The translations under genes and the position numbers were made by a program. A stretch of 64,000 bases of DNA, taken from the NCBI GenBank assembly GCA_964475955.1, contig CAYYZY010000011.1, positions 13,695-77,694 on the forward strand. Reading direction: 5' to 3'. The notes beneath the pieces were generated by a model. That model was not told the origin of the DNA, did no database searches, and was given only the letters and a program-made list of their open reading frames with translations. Origin of the DNA: DATKZH01 sp964475955. Its GTDB lineage: Bacteria > Planctomycetota > Planctomycetia > Pirellulales > Thermoguttaceae. Positions 49,058 to 58,294 of this stretch are shown here, piece by piece; within the stretch, counting starts at the first letter, position 1, and each line of letters opens with the position of its first letter.

Positions 49058-50866
49058 GTGACGGGTCCGCCCGAGGTCGATCCCCGGTCCGAGCAGCGCC
49101 CCGCCCCGGCGATGGCCGCCCCGTGCGCCGGCGTGCCAAAGCTTCTGTCGGCCGAGGCCGAGGCGAGGGCCTTCTGGCGCATGCGGTGGCGCATGGTGGC
49201 GACGCTCGTCGAGCAGACCTTCTCCCGCGCCCGGCTGCGCCTCTCGCTGATCGTGGGGTTGAGTTCGTTCCTCTGGGTCGTCCTGTTCCTGCTGTTCCTC
49301 GAGGGGTTTCAGTTTCTCAAGAAGGCCGTGCCCGGCGATCTGCACGACGAAACCGTGGGCATCGTGTTCGGCATGTTCTTCGTCACCATGACGGTGATGC
49401 TTACCTTCTCGTCGGGCATCATCCTCTACAGCTCGCTGTTCAAGGGCCGCGAGATCGGGTTCCTGCTGACGCTGCCGGCGCGCGTGCAGCGCATCTTCCT
49501 GCACAAGTTCCAGGAAGCGATCCTGTTCAGCAGTTGGGCCTTCATCCTGCTCGGCAGCCCGATGCTGATCGCCTACGGGCTGGTGGCCGAGGCGCCGTCG
49601 TACTACTACGCGCTTCTGCTGCCGTTTCTGGTCGCCTTCACGTACATTCCCGCGGGGGTCGGGGCCGTTGCCTGCCTGGCGATCGTCCGGCACATGCCCA
49701 GCGGGCGCGTGCTCGTGCTGGCGTTATTGATCGGGGCGGTGGTCGTGGCGATCCTCAGCATCGGGTGGTCGGTGACCGCCGACTTCAACCGGAACCTGCT
49801 GCGGCCCTCCTGGTTCCGCGAGATTCTCAACCGGTTCCAGTTCACCGAGCATCGGCTGCTGCCGAGTTGGTGGATCAGTTCGGGGCTTTTGGAGGCGGCG
49901 CGCCGCCAGTGGTCGGAGAGCTTGCTGTTTCTCGCGCTGATGGTCTCCAACGCCCTCTTCTTCCGGCAGTTGGGCGTGTGGACCGCCGGCGCCCTCTTCC
50001 GCCCCGCCTACAGCGCGCTGTACGGCCGACGGATCGCCCGGCGGCGCACCCGGGTTGCCTGGATCGATCGGATCGTGATCCGCCTCACGTCGATGCTGCC
50101 GGCGCAGATGCGATGGTTGATCGTCAAGGACCTGCGCGTCTTCCGCCGCGACCCGGTCCAGTGGGGCCAGTTTTTGATTTTCTTCGGGCTGCTGGCCCTC
50201 TACTTCCTCAACATCCGGCGGTTCAGCTACGAGGTGTACTACAAGGGCTGGGTGAACATGGTCAGCTTCCTGAACGTGTCGGTCGTGGGCCTTTTGCTCT
50301 CAACGTTCACCACCCGGTTCATCTTTCCCATGATCAGCCTCGAGGGGCGCCGCTTCTGGATGCTGGGCCTTCTGCCGCTTCGGCGCGAGACGATGCTGTG
50401 GAGCAAATTCGTCTTCGCCGTCGGCGGCTCGATCATCCCCTGCTCCTCGCTGATCCTGTTGAGCGACGTCATGCTCGGCGTCTCCCCCCAGATCCTCGCC
50501 AGCCACCAGTTGACGTGCGTGATCCTCTGTTTCGGGCTGTCGGGAATCTCGGTCGGCCTCGGGGCGAAGATGCCCAGCCTGCGCGAAGAGTCGCCCTCCC
50601 GGATCGCCGCCGGCTTCGGCGGCACGCTCAACCTGGTCTTCAGCACGCTCTACATCATCGTCGTGGTCTGCCTGACGGCCGTGCCCGTTCACTTCTACCT
50701 CGGAAGCGGCCCCTCGGGCGGGCTTCTTGCCTACCGCCCAGATTTGGGGAGCTGGCTCCAGTTCTGGCTCGTCGCCGGCACCGCCGCCAGCATCGTGCTG
50801 GGCGTTCTCAGCACCGCACTGCCCCTCTACATCGGCTTCCGCGCCTTCCGGGAGCTCGAGTTCTGA
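49058..50866 (+). CDS. ABC-2-like transporter permease
   Basis: The 602-residue protein has about twelve hydrophobic helices in two halves around a soluble loop of about 100 residues (WTAGALFRPAYSALYGRRIARRR..IVKDLRVFRRDPVQWGQ). Helices include LIVGLSSFLWVVLFLLFLEGF, TVMLTFSSGIILYSSLF and ASIVLGVLSTALPLYIGF. A GTG at 49058 follows GGAGCGAGG and is taken as the start; an ATG at 49112 is an alternative. The N-terminus is Pro/Ala-rich and cytoplasmic. It forms a transporter with the ATPase 62 bases upstream; the substrate is unknown. Confidence 0.85.
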   Translation: MTGPPEVDPRSEQRPAPAMAAPCAGVPKLLSAEAEARAFWRMRWRMVATLVEQTFSRARLRLSLIVGLSSFLWVVLFLLFLEGFQFLKKAVPGDLHDETVGIVFGMFFVTMTVMLTFSSGIILYSSLFKGREIGFLLTLPARVQRIFLHKFQEAILFSSWAFILLGSPMLIAYGLVAEAPSYYYALLLPFLVAFTYIPAGVGAVACLAIVRHMPSGRVLVLALLIGAVVVAILSIGWSVTADFNRNLLRPSWFREILNRFQFTEHRLLPSWWISSGLLEAARRQWSESLLFLALMVSNALFFRQLGVWTAGALFRPAYSALYGRRIARRRTRVAWIDRIVIRLTSMLPAQMRWLIVKDLRVFRRDPVQWGQFLIFFGLLALYFLNIRRFSYEVYYKGWVNMVSFLNVSVVGLLLSTFTTRFIFPMISLEGRRFWMLGLLPLRRETMLWSKFVFAVGGSIIPCSSLILLSDVMLGVSPQILASHQLTCVILCFGLSGISVGLGAKMPSLREESPSRIAAGFGGTLNLVFSTLYIIVVVCLTAVPVHFYLGSGPSGGLLAYRPDLGSWLQFWLVAGTAASIVLGVLSTALPLYIGFRAFRELEF

Positions 50867-50907
50867 CCAACCGGGCCCCCCGCCATTCGGCCGCAATCTG
50901 CTTCACG

Positions 50908-51012
50908 GATCGCCGTGCGCGATGTCGTCGTGCCCCCCTTGTACTGGAGGGAACGGCCTCTGTGCCGTTCCGGCATTCTCGGGGTCGGCGGAACGCGGCG
51001 GAGGACGCTGCA
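50908..51012. repeat. copy of the GTAGGGAACGGCCTCTG repeat family
   Basis: GGAGGGAACGGCCTCTGTGC and GGCGGAACGCGGCGG text matches the copies at 20483 and 57018. The GGATCGCCGTGCGCGATG block at 50908-50924 corresponds to the tail seen in the other copies in reverse. Confidence 0.7.
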
Positions 51013-51036
51013 CGCAGAGGCCATCCGAAAAGGACG

Positions 51037-51112
51037 AAAAGGGGGACAGGCACCCTGCATCTTGTGCAAGCAGAGTCCCCGTCCACAACCAAAGGGAGCC
51101 AGTCCCCCTTTT
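51037..51112. repeat. GGGGAC-type palindromic repeat
   Basis: The left arm AAAAGGGGGACAGGCACC faces a right arm that reads AAAAGGGGGACTGGCTCC in reverse. The two heads are those of the element at 43276-43352 in exchanged order, so the two copies are in opposite orientation. Confidence 0.85.
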
Positions 51113-51235
51113 CGGACAGCCGCTTAGTCGGTGTCAGGCGGTCGCCCTCGCGGGACCATTTCCAGGATTCCGGTAGTGGACGCCGAATCGGCCGGGTAGG
51201 ATGAAGTGGAGATACCGCCGCTTGGAGAGAGACCC

Positions 51236-51526
51236 ATGTCGACGACTCTCGATGCCTTGTTGGCCAGAAGCCCCGACGTATGTGGAGGGCGGATACGGAT
51301 CGACGGGACACGGATCACGGTCCACCGCATCGCCACGCTCTATAAGCAGGGGCAGACGGCCGAGGACGTCGCCCAAACGTACCCTCACCTCTCGCTCGGC
51401 CAGGTGTACGCTGCGCTTGCCTACTACCACGCCAATCGAGCCGAAATCGAATCCGAGTTGACGACCGCCGACGCCCTGTACGATGAGTTGAGCCGCGAAG
51501 GCACGCCGCCGAGCGATTCGCGATGA
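51236..51526 (+). CDS. DUF433-family antitoxin-like protein
   Basis: The 96-residue protein matches DUF433: SPDVCGGRIRIDGTRITVHRIATLYKQGQTAEDVAQTYPHLSLGQVYAALAYYHANRAEIESEL. The N-terminal half is a DNA-binding fold. Members are usually the antitoxin of pairs with a DUF5615 PIN-like nuclease encoded immediately downstream with a 4-base overlap. That overlap is present here (ATGA at 51523), but the toxin frame is broken after about 13 codons. The ATG at 51236 follows GGAGAGA; a GTG at 51206 opens the same frame. Confidence 0.88.
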   Translation: MSTTLDALLARSPDVCGGRIRIDGTRITVHRIATLYKQGQTAEDVAQTYPHLSLGQVYAALAYYHANRAEIESELTTADALYDELSREGTPPSDSR

Positions 51527-51567
51527 GCGAAGTACGTCTCTACGTCGACGAAGACGCCGGGAATCTT
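51523..51567 (+). pseudogene. 5' remnant of a DUF5615 PIN-like toxin gene
   Basis: The start overlaps the antitoxin stop and the first residues MSEVRLYVDEDAG are the typical beginning of DUF5615 toxins, including the first acidic residues of the active site. After that the frame (NLDFRRARYQYGRW) does not match the family, which continues for about 110 more residues. The toxin has therefore been cut off, and unrelated, less GC-rich sequence follows to about 51850. Confidence 0.65.
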
Positions 51568-51878
51568 GACTTCCGCCGCGCGCGGTATCAATATGGACGT
51601 TGGGCCGAACGGCTTCAATTCGTCCCTGTTCTTCTTGATTGCTGCTTCGAATCGGCCTGCCATTTCCACCGCGTTCCGGCCGACCTACGGCTACTCTCGT
51701 CTAAGAACCTCGACCGCGGAAGGTTCTCCCTTGTTTTCCGGGGCCCGAATGGGAACTTCACCGGGGGTATCGGGGTTTATAGGGATGTTGGAGCCCCAAC
51801 TCTGGGGTTCCTCGCGCGCAGCCGACCCTTACCCCCTTCAGAGGAGTGTATCCCTTGGTATCCTGTGACTGGTCGGGA
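51568..51878. other. foreign or decayed sequence after the toxin remnant
   Basis: This stretch is less GC-rich than its surroundings (for example ATCAATATGGACGTTGG near 51589). On the minus strand a frame reads MEMAGRFEAAIKKNRDELKP near 51670-51610, which looks like a piece of a helical protein but has no recognised family. On the plus strand nothing is convincing. It may be the end of an insertion that removed the toxin. Confidence 0.4.
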
Positions 51879-54800
51879 ATGCGGCGGTTGGGGGGCATCG
51901 TTCTACTCCTGGCGGTGGTTGGCGCCGCTTGGCTGGGGAGTTCGGCCGCCGGTGCCGCCGAGCCGGAGCTGGTGGGCGTGCTGGCCCTGGCCGTCGACGA
52001 CGAAGTCGCCGAGAAGCTGGCGCTCAGCCCCGACCAGAAAGACGCCCTCGCGAAGCTGATCGGGGCGCGCGAGGACGAGGCCGTCGATCTGGCCATCAAG
52101 CTGAAGGACCTGCCGGCCGCGGAAAGGTACGAGAAGCTGGCCCCCTTCCGCCGCGAATCGGAGCGGCGGGGCCTGGAGTTGCTCAGCCCCGAGCAGCGCC
52201 GCAAGCTGGAACAGCTCCGCATGCGGCGGATCGGCCTGGCCACGCTGGCCGAGCCGGCGATCACCGAGCGACTCCAGTTGACCGAAGAGCAGCGTCGCCA
52301 GGTGGCTGAACTGATCCGCGAGCGGGACGAGCGCACGGCCTCCGCCGACAAGAAGGCGGTCCACGTCGTCCGTGCCGAAATCGAACGCAGCCTGCGAGGG
52401 CTGTTGACCGACGAGCAGTGGGCCAGGTGGGAGATGCTGGCCCTCGGGCCGCCCCGCCCCGTGGAGCCGTCGACCCCCTCGGCGCCCGGCGAGGCCGACG
52501 CGCCGGAACAGCCGGCGCAGGTGGCCGTGAATGAGCCGGTCGAGGCGGCCGAAGCCGAAGCGGAACCAGCCTCTCTGGAAGCGTCCCCGGAGGCCCCCAT
52601 CGAGGAGGCCGGCGCGCCCGCGGCCCAACCGTCCGATGCGGAAACGCCCCCAGCCGCCGAGCCGGCTCAGGCGGAGCCTCCGGCGGCCGCGCCACCGCCC
52701 GAGCCCGCCGCACCCGAGCCGTCGCCGACCAAGCCGCCTGCGGCGCAGCCCCCCGCCACCGAAACAGCCGCCCCCGAAACAGCGCAGCCCGACGACTCGT
52801 CCCCGCCCGAGCCCGCGCTACCGCCCGAGCCCTTGGAACCGCCGAGCGAAGACCCGGCCACGGAGAACCCGCCCGAGCCGAAATCGGTGCAGGTCGCCCC
52901 GCCGGAGTCGGCCGAGCCGAGCCCCTCCGACGCACCCCCGGAACCGGCCGAACCCGACCGCGCCGAGCCGCCTGAAACGTCTTCCCCGCAGCCGCCGGAC
53001 GTCGAGCTGGCGGAGCCTTCGGAGGGCCAGCCGCCCGAGATGTCCGACGACGAGCTGCTCGAACTGTTCGAGACCGAACTGGCCCCGCGCGACGAGCCGG
53101 TCCGCCTGAGGTTCAACTTCCGCTACCAGCCCTGGGAGGACGTTCTGGACTGGTTCGCCGAGCAGGCCGGGCTGGCGCTTCAGTACGAGAGCCTGCCGAC
53201 CGGCACGTGCAATTACGTCGACGACCGCGAGTACACCGTCTCCGAAGCGCTCGACCTGTTGAACAGCCTCCTTCTGATCAAAGGCTACCTCCTGGTCCGG
53301 CGCGACCAGATGCTGGTCGTCGCCAACCGCGAGGACTTCGAAGACGGCATCCCACGCGAACTCGTCGAGCAGGTCGCCGTGGAAGACCTCGACGAGCGGG
53401 GCGAGTACGAGTTGGTCTTGACGGTCTTCCAGTTGGAGACGATCTCCGCCGAGGAGGCCGAAGAGGAGGTCGAGAAGCTCATCGGGCCGCAGGGGTCGAT
53501 CACGGTGCTCCCCAAAGCGCAGCAGCTCGTCATTACGGAGACGGCCGGGCGCCTGCGAACGATCCGCGACGCGCTTGCGCGGATCGAAGACCCCGAGGGG
53601 CTCGGCTCGCTCGAGCTGCGCACCTTCCCGCTCGATTTCTCCCTGGCCGAGGAGGTGCTCATCATCCTGCGCCAGATGTTCGGCATTCCCGCGGAGGAGA
53701 ACGCGGCGTCGGACGGCTCGATCCGCTTCGCCGTCGACCCGATGAATATGCGCCTGATCGCCTTCGGCAAGCCGGGCAAACTCGACCAGGTAGGAAGACT
53801 CCTGGAGTCGCTCCAAACCGGCGACCTCGGCGAGATCGACGCGCAGGGGGTCGAGGCCTCCCTGCAACTGGAAGTCTACAACGTCGCCCCGGCCGGCCCC
53901 GAGACGGTCCTCAAGGTGGCGCAGACCCTGTTGGCGTCGTCCCCGGGGGCGCGGCTTTCGATCGACGAAGAGACCGACAACCTGATCGCCCTCTGCCGCC
54001 TCGAAGACCACGCCACGCTCAAGTCCACGATCGAGCAACTCCGCCAAGACACGAATCGCGTCGAGGTGATCCCGCTGCGGCGGCTCGACCCGCAACTGGC
54101 CGTCCTCTCGATCACCAAGCTGTTCGGCGGCGGGGCCGACGACAAGGACTCGCCGCTGAAGGTCGACGCCGACCCGACCACGCGCCAACTCGTCGTCCGC
54201 GGACCCAAGGAAACGGTCGAGCAGATCCGCACCTGGCTGGAAAAGATGGGCGAGACCGGCTCCGGCGAGGCGGACGACATGGCCGCGGGCGAGACCGTGC
54301 GCGTGGTGCCCCTTTCCGGCTGGGAAGGGAAGTCGGCGCTGGAGCGGCTCCAGCAGATCTGGCCCGCCATGCGGCCGAACAAGATCCGCGTCGTGTCGCC
54401 TTCGACGGCCATCCCCATGATCCGCGCCAGCGAGCGCTCGCAGCCGTTGGGGGCCGAGAACGCGCTGCTCGATCAACTGTTCGGCGCGCAGCCGCGGTTC
54501 GCCCCCCCCGGCGAAGGCAACCAGGGTGCGGACCCCCCGGACTCCGACGAGCCGCCTCCGGCCGTCGAACCGGCGCCCGCTCAACCAGGCGAGCCCGAGT
54601 CGCCGCCGAGCGAAGCGGCCAAGCCCGAGCCCAAGTCGGCCCGCGCCCCGGCGCCGGGCGGGCCCGCCCGCTCGCGGTTCGTGTTCGCTTCCGACACGGC
54701 CGGCGCGAAGCCGAGCGCCGGCCCGTCGCAAAACGGCCGGGCGCAAGCACCGACGGCCGACGCGCAGCGCGCGCCTCGCGCGAACTCGCCGCAACCGGCC

Positions 54801-55895
54801 GATGAGCCCCCGGCGATCATCGTCGCCCCGGGCCCGGGCGGGATCATGATCGCCTCGGAAGACCTCCAGGCGCTGGAGGACTTCGAGGAACTGCTCACCG
54901 CGCTGGGCAGCGGCCCGCTTTCCGGGACCAGCGATCTGACGATCTTCTACCTGGTACATGCCCAGAACACCGTGGTGGCCCAAACGCTCGACCAGATCTT
55001 CGGCGGGGGCACCCTGGCCGAGAGCCGCGATTCCGGGGGCGGCTCGCTCGCCCAAGACCTCGCCGGCGCCGCGTTCGGCGACGCCGGGGCCCTGGTCGGC
55101 TCCCTGCTCGGCCTCGGCGGGGGCGGCGGCACGATCGCCCCCTCCGGCTCGGTCACCATCATCCCCACCGATGCGCGCCTCAACGGCCTGATCGTTCGGG
55201 CGAACCCGACCGACACGGAGTCGATTCGCCAACTGCTGGAGATTCTCGACGTGCCGGGAAGCCCGGAAGAGATCCTCGCGCAGCCCAAGCCGCGGCTGAT
55301 TCCGGTCGTCAACACGCAGGCATCGGAAATCGCCGAGGTGGTGGAGGAAGTCTACGCGGAGAATTTGCAGTCGGGGTCCGGCCGGGGCGGCCGGCCGTCG
55401 CCGATGGAGTTGATCGAGGCGCTTCGCGGCCGGGGCCGCGGCGGCAGCTCGCGTAGCGCGACGCAGCAGGTCGAGAAGATGTCGATCGGCGTCGACGAGC
55501 GGACCAACTGCCTGGTCGTCTCCGCGCCCGAGCCGCTCTTCACGGAGGTCAAGGCGTTGGTCGAACAGCTCGACGCGGCCGCACTCGGCTCCTCCAGCCA
55601 GGCGGTGCAGGTCGTCACCCTCAAGCACTCCAACGCCGAGAAGGTCCAGGAGGCCCTCAAGTCGCTGGTCGGCGAGGACGTCACGTTCGGCGGTTCCGGC
55701 AGCAGTTCGCGCCGGTCGGACAGGCGGTTCGGCGGCCCGTCATCCGATGCCATCCAGGGGATGATGATGATGCGCGCCATGCAGGGCGGCGGCGGGCCGC
55801 CGGGATTCAACGGGTCCCCGCGACGCGGCTTCGGCGGCAGCATCCGGCGCCCCGGCGGGTCCGGCGGCGGCCCCCCGGGCGGCGGCCGACGCTAA
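51879..55895 (+). CDS. large exported secretin-N-like protein with Pro/Glu linkers
   Basis: The 1338-residue protein has a signal peptide (GIVLLLAVVGAAWLGSSAAGA). An N-terminal helical part carries LTxxQ-like motifs (LSPDQKDAL, LSPEQRRKL, LTEEQRRQV, LTDEQWARW), as in Spy/CpxP-type proteins. A Pro/Glu/Ala-rich linker follows (about 205-400). Then come an STN/N0-like domain (FNFRYQPWEDVLDWFAEQAGLALQYE) and repeated secretin-N-type modules (VLPKAQQLVITETAGRLRTI; VDADPTTRQLVVRGPKETV; IPTDARLNGLIVRANPTDT; VDERTNCLVVSAPEPLF) with a second disordered linker (about 885-985). The Gly/Arg-rich tail lacks the secretin barrel. It may be a scaffold of an outer-membrane or secretion structure. The GTG at 51846 would add 11 residues. 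Confidence 0.82.
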   Translation: MRRLGGIVLLLAVVGAAWLGSSAAGAAEPELVGVLALAVDDEVAEKLALSPDQKDALAKLIGAREDEAVDLAIKLKDLPAAERYEKLAPFRRESERRGLELLSPEQRRKLEQLRMRRIGLATLAEPAITERLQLTEEQRRQVAELIRERDERTASADKKAVHVVRAEIERSLRGLLTDEQWARWEMLALGPPRPVEPSTPSAPGEADAPEQPAQVAVNEPVEAAEAEAEPASLEASPEAPIEEAGAPAAQPSDAETPPAAEPAQAEPPAAAPPPEPAAPEPSPTKPPAAQPPATETAAPETAQPDDSSPPEPALPPEPLEPPSEDPATENPPEPKSVQVAPPESAEPSPSDAPPEPAEPDRAEPPETSSPQPPDVELAEPSEGQPPEMSDDELLELFETELAPRDEPVRLRFNFRYQPWEDVLDWFAEQAGLALQYESLPTGTCNYVDDREYTVSEALDLLNSLLLIKGYLLVRRDQMLVVANREDFEDGIPRELVEQVAVEDLDERGEYELVLTVFQLETISAEEAEEEVEKLIGPQGSITVLPKAQQLVITETAGRLRTIRDALARIEDPEGLGSLELRTFPLDFSLAEEVLIILRQMFGIPAEENAASDGSIRFAVDPMNMRLIAFGKPGKLDQVGRLLESLQTGDLGEIDAQGVEASLQLEVYNVAPAGPETVLKVAQTLLASSPGARLSIDEETDNLIALCRLEDHATLKSTIEQLRQDTNRVEVIPLRRLDPQLAVLSITKLFGGGADDKDSPLKVDADPTTRQLVVRGPKETVEQIRTWLEKMGETGSGEADDMAAGETVRVVPLSGWEGKSALERLQQIWPAMRPNKIRVVSPSTAIPMIRASERSQPLGAENALLDQLFGAQPRFAPPGEGNQGADPPDSDEPPPAVEPAPAQPGEPESPPSEAAKPEPKSARAPAPGGPARSRFVFASDTAGAKPSAGPSQNGRAQAPTADAQRAPRANSPQPADEPPAIIVAPGPGGIMIASEDLQALEDFEELLTALGSGPLSGTSDLTIFYLVHAQNTVVAQTLDQIFGGGTLAESRDSGGGSLAQDLAGAAFGDAGALVGSLLGLGGGGGTIAPSGSVTIIPTDARLNGLIVRANPTDTESIRQLLEILDVPGSPEEILAQPKPRLIPVVNTQASEIAEVVEEVYAENLQSGSGRGGRPSPMELIEALRGRGRGGSSRSATQQVEKMSIGVDERTNCLVVSAPEPLFTEVKALVEQLDAAALGSSSQAVQVVTLKHSNAEKVQEALKSLVGEDVTFGGSGSSSRRSDRRFGGPSSDAIQGMMMMRAMQGGGGPPGFNGSPRRGFGGSIRRPGGSGGGPPGGGRR

Positions 55896-55919
55896 TCGCA
55901 GGCTATTCCAATCGGCTCG

Positions 55920-55985
55920 TAGTGACCCGATTCATCGGGTCTCTTCAGCACGGAGCGCCTTCCGACCGCATGAATGCGGTCACTG
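55920..55985. repeat. double-hairpin repeat after the secretin-N-like gene
   Basis: AGTGACCCGATTCATCGGGT (plus C) at 55921-55941 and GACCGCATGAATGCGGTCAC (plus T) at 55964-55984 are each small hairpins and are inverted relative to each other. The unit folds in two ways and lies 25 bases after the stop, so it may work as a terminator. It represents one more repeat family. Confidence 0.7.
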
Positions 55986-56125
55986 CAAACCTCGTGTGAA
56001 TAGTCCGGACCGGGCGCGACCAGCTCGACGCCTCCCGACGAAGAGAGAATCCGGCCCGCCCGATCCGCCCCTCTTCGCGCCTTTCCGTGTTTCTCGCGGC
56101 TTCATCCCTTCCTTGAAGGCCCGCT

Positions 56126-56815
56126 TCACCGCTCGGCCCGCACGCGGAAATCGCGCAGGCTGCGCACGCGGTTCCCTTCGCCGTCGGTCAGCTCGGCCGC
56201 AAGGGTATATTCGCCCCGATCCTCCGGAATCGCCGGCTCGAACGCCAGCACCTGGCGCCCGAGCGGGGCGACTTCGCAGTCCTGCTGCCGTTCGCCGACG
56301 ACCCGGCCCTCGCGAAGCACTCGCAGACGGACCGCTCCGCGCCACGGCCGGTCGAGGTCGTTGATCACGACGACGTCCATCGCCCGCTCGCCGCCGGGCG
56401 GAAGCTCCTCGGCCCAGAAATCGAGCAAAAGCCCCACCGGGTTGAACGCCTCGCGCACGCACTCCTCGAAGTACGGTTCCAGCACCAGGCGCTCCAGGTC
56501 GACGAAGTGATCGCTCGTGGCGCCCCCTTCCGGGCGCTCCTTCAAGCCCGACCGCGAGTAGCCCAGCCCGCAGAAGTGAAGCACCCCCGCACACTCCCGG
56601 TGGCATCGCCAGAACTCGGTCAGGGCCATATCGACCAGCCCCGGCACGACGACGGTGTTCGAGAACTCTTGCGGCGCGGCGTCCATCCCCCCCTGCTCGA
56701 CCTGCCAGGTGCCGTCGAGTTCGACCACCCGCCGCGGCGCGAGCGGCTTGGTGCCCGCCAGCGCCGGCGTCGCCACAAGCACGAATAATGCCAAAGTCAC
56801 GAAGCGACGTTTCAT
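56126..56815 (-). pseudogene. glycoside hydrolase family 2-like gene with an internal deletion
   Basis: The 229-residue frame has a signal peptide (FVTLALFVLVATPALAG) and the typical GH2 start PRRVVELDGTWQVEQGGMDAAP and FSNTVVVPGLVDMA. It then jumps directly to text typical of the end of planctomycete GH2-like proteins: LTEFWRCHRECAGVLHFCGLGYSRSG, HFVDLERLVLEPYFEECVREAFNPVGLLLDFW, VVINDLDRPWRGAVRLRVLREGRVV. The whole catalytic TIM barrel between is missing while the frame is intact. Family members are usually over 600 residues. It could be an expressed mini-protein with a binding function, but a deletion remnant is likelier. Confidence 0.65.
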
Positions 56816-57196
56816 GGTACGTTCCTCCCTGCTGGGGGCGTGTTGCCTCGGCCGCGCAGCCGATCCCGTTCCGTTGTATCCGCGCCGGCGCGACGTCTCA
56901 ACCGGGCCGGTGGCGATTGGCGAATGTGCCGCTAACCGCGCAGGATCGCAACGCTTGCCGCGCACCTCGGGTGTGCCTATAGTAAAGATGGCCGTGCGTG
57001 CTTCGCTGACACCGATCGTAGGGAACGCCCTCCGCGGCGTTCCGTCCTCGCGAAGTTCGCGGAACGGCACAGAGGCCGCTCCCTACAGCGTGAGGGTCGC
57101 GCCAGGGAATCGCGCGAGTCGATTTGCGAGGGAAACGGTTCCCGCACCCTGGTATGGCGAACCCCCTGAAGTCGAACAACTGAAGAAGGGTCGACA
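56816..57196. other. divergent intergenic region with a repeat
   Basis: These 381 bases separate two divergent genes and hold a GTAGGGAACG-family element (56991-57120). A CTATAGTAAAGATGG stretch near 56977-56991 is AT-rich and may be part of a promoter. The ribosome binding site of the PHP gene (GAAGAAGGG) is close to 57187. Confidence 0.5.
56991..57120. repeat. copy of the GTAGGGAACGGCCTCTG repeat family
   Basis: The core 57018-57086 begins GTAGGGAACGCCCTCCGCGG and ends GAGGCCGCTCCCTAC. It is in the reverse orientation relative to 20483. Flanks GGCCGTGCGTGCTTCGCTGA and GCCAGGGAATCGCGCGAG correspond to the flanks of the other copies. Confidence 0.8.
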
Positions 57197-58285
57197 ATGA
57201 AGCGACAGCATCTGATCGTGGCCGTCCTGCTGCTCTTCCTGCTGCTGCCCACAAGTCTCCTGAAGGCGGCCGACGCGCGCCGCGAAATCCGGTTCCCCGA
57301 TCTGCCGGGCTACCAGACGTTCAAGTGCGATCTGCACATGCACACCATGTTCTCCGACGGCCAGGTCTGGCCGACCGTCCGCGTCGACGAGGCCTGGCGC
57401 CTCGGGCTCGACGCGATCGCCATCTCCGACCACATCGAGTATCAACCCCACAAGGACGACGTCCCCACCAATCACAACCGCCCCTTCGAACTGGCGGCCG
57501 GAGCGGCCCGCGTGCACGACCTGCTCTTCCCCCGAGCGACCGAGATCACCCGCGACACCCCGCCGGGCCACTTTAACGCCGTCTTTCTCGACGACGTCGA
57601 CCCGCTCGACACACCCGACTTCCTCGAGTGCATCAAGCGGGCGAACGAGCAGGGGGCGTTCGTCTTCTGGAACCATCAGGGGTGGAAGGGCCCCGAGAAG
57701 GGGCGCTGGCTCGACGTGCACACCACCTTGTACGAGAACGAGTGGCTCCACGGCATGGAGGTCTGCAACGGCGGCACGTACTATCCGGACGCCCACCGGT
57801 GGTGCCTCGAAAAGGGCCTCACCATGATGGGCACGTCCGACATCCACGCGCCCGACCTGGACCGCAGCAGCACGCCCGATGCCCACCGCACCATGACCCT
57901 CGTGTTCGTCGAGGAGCGAACGCTGGAGGGTCTCGAGAAGGCGCTCCGCGCGGGCCGCACGGCCGTCTGGTACCGCGACCAGATCATCGCCCGGCGCGAA
58001 CTGCTCGAGCCGTTCTTCCACGCCTGCGTGCGCGTGGCCGCGCCGCACCTGCGCTCGGGCGGCGCCGTGTGGACGAAGATCGAGAACTCCAGCGACGTCG
58101 CCGTCCGCCTCCGGCGCACCGGCAATCGCGGCCCGGCGGAACTGACGCTGCCGGCCGGGACCACGAGCCTCGTCAAGATCGGCGGGGCCGGCCCGGACAG
58201 GCCGCTCGAGCTGCGATACACGGCGACCAACTTCCTCATCGCCCCCGAGCAGGGCCTGCCCGTCACGTTGACCGTGCCGGAGTAG
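57197..58285 (+). CDS. secreted PHP-domain phosphodiesterase (Sb-PDE family)
   Basis: The 362-residue protein has a signal peptide (LIVAVLLLFLLLPTSLLKAA) and then a PHP metal-dependent fold: YQTFKCDLHMHTMFSDGQVWPTVRVDEAWRLGLDAIAISDHIEY with the H-x-H and D-H ligands, EITRDTPPGHFNAVFL, FWNHQGW and MGTSDIHAPD with the last Asp/His pair. The order and spacing match the Sb-PDE branch, which cleaves organophosphate diesters. The active site is complete. The natural substrate in the envelope is not evident. A C-terminal beta-sandwich-like part (KIENSSDVAVRLRRTG) follows. Confidence 0.88.
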   Translation: MKRQHLIVAVLLLFLLLPTSLLKAADARREIRFPDLPGYQTFKCDLHMHTMFSDGQVWPTVRVDEAWRLGLDAIAISDHIEYQPHKDDVPTNHNRPFELAAGAARVHDLLFPRATEITRDTPPGHFNAVFLDDVDPLDTPDFLECIKRANEQGAFVFWNHQGWKGPEKGRWLDVHTTLYENEWLHGMEVCNGGTYYPDAHRWCLEKGLTMMGTSDIHAPDLDRSSTPDAHRTMTLVFVEERTLEGLEKALRAGRTAVWYRDQIIARRELLEPFFHACVRVAAPHLRSGGAVWTKIENSSDVAVRLRRTGNRGPAELTLPAGTTSLVKIGGAGPDRPLELRYTATNFLIAPEQGLPVTLTVPE

Positions 58286-58294
58286 GCGCAATCG

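Larger units (their letters stand above)
50867..51235. other. intergenic region filled by two repeats
   Basis: These 369 bases hold a copy of the GTAGGGAACGG family (50908-51012) and a GGGGAC-type palindrome (51037-51112). The remaining bases up to the DUF433 gene show nothing definite. Confidence 0.65.

Noticed and set aside
52818..55628. 936-aa minus-strand frame opposite the secretin-N-like gene
   Set aside because: Shadow frame with Leu/Arg/Gly/Val-rich composition; the plus strand has signal peptide, linkers and secretin-N modules.
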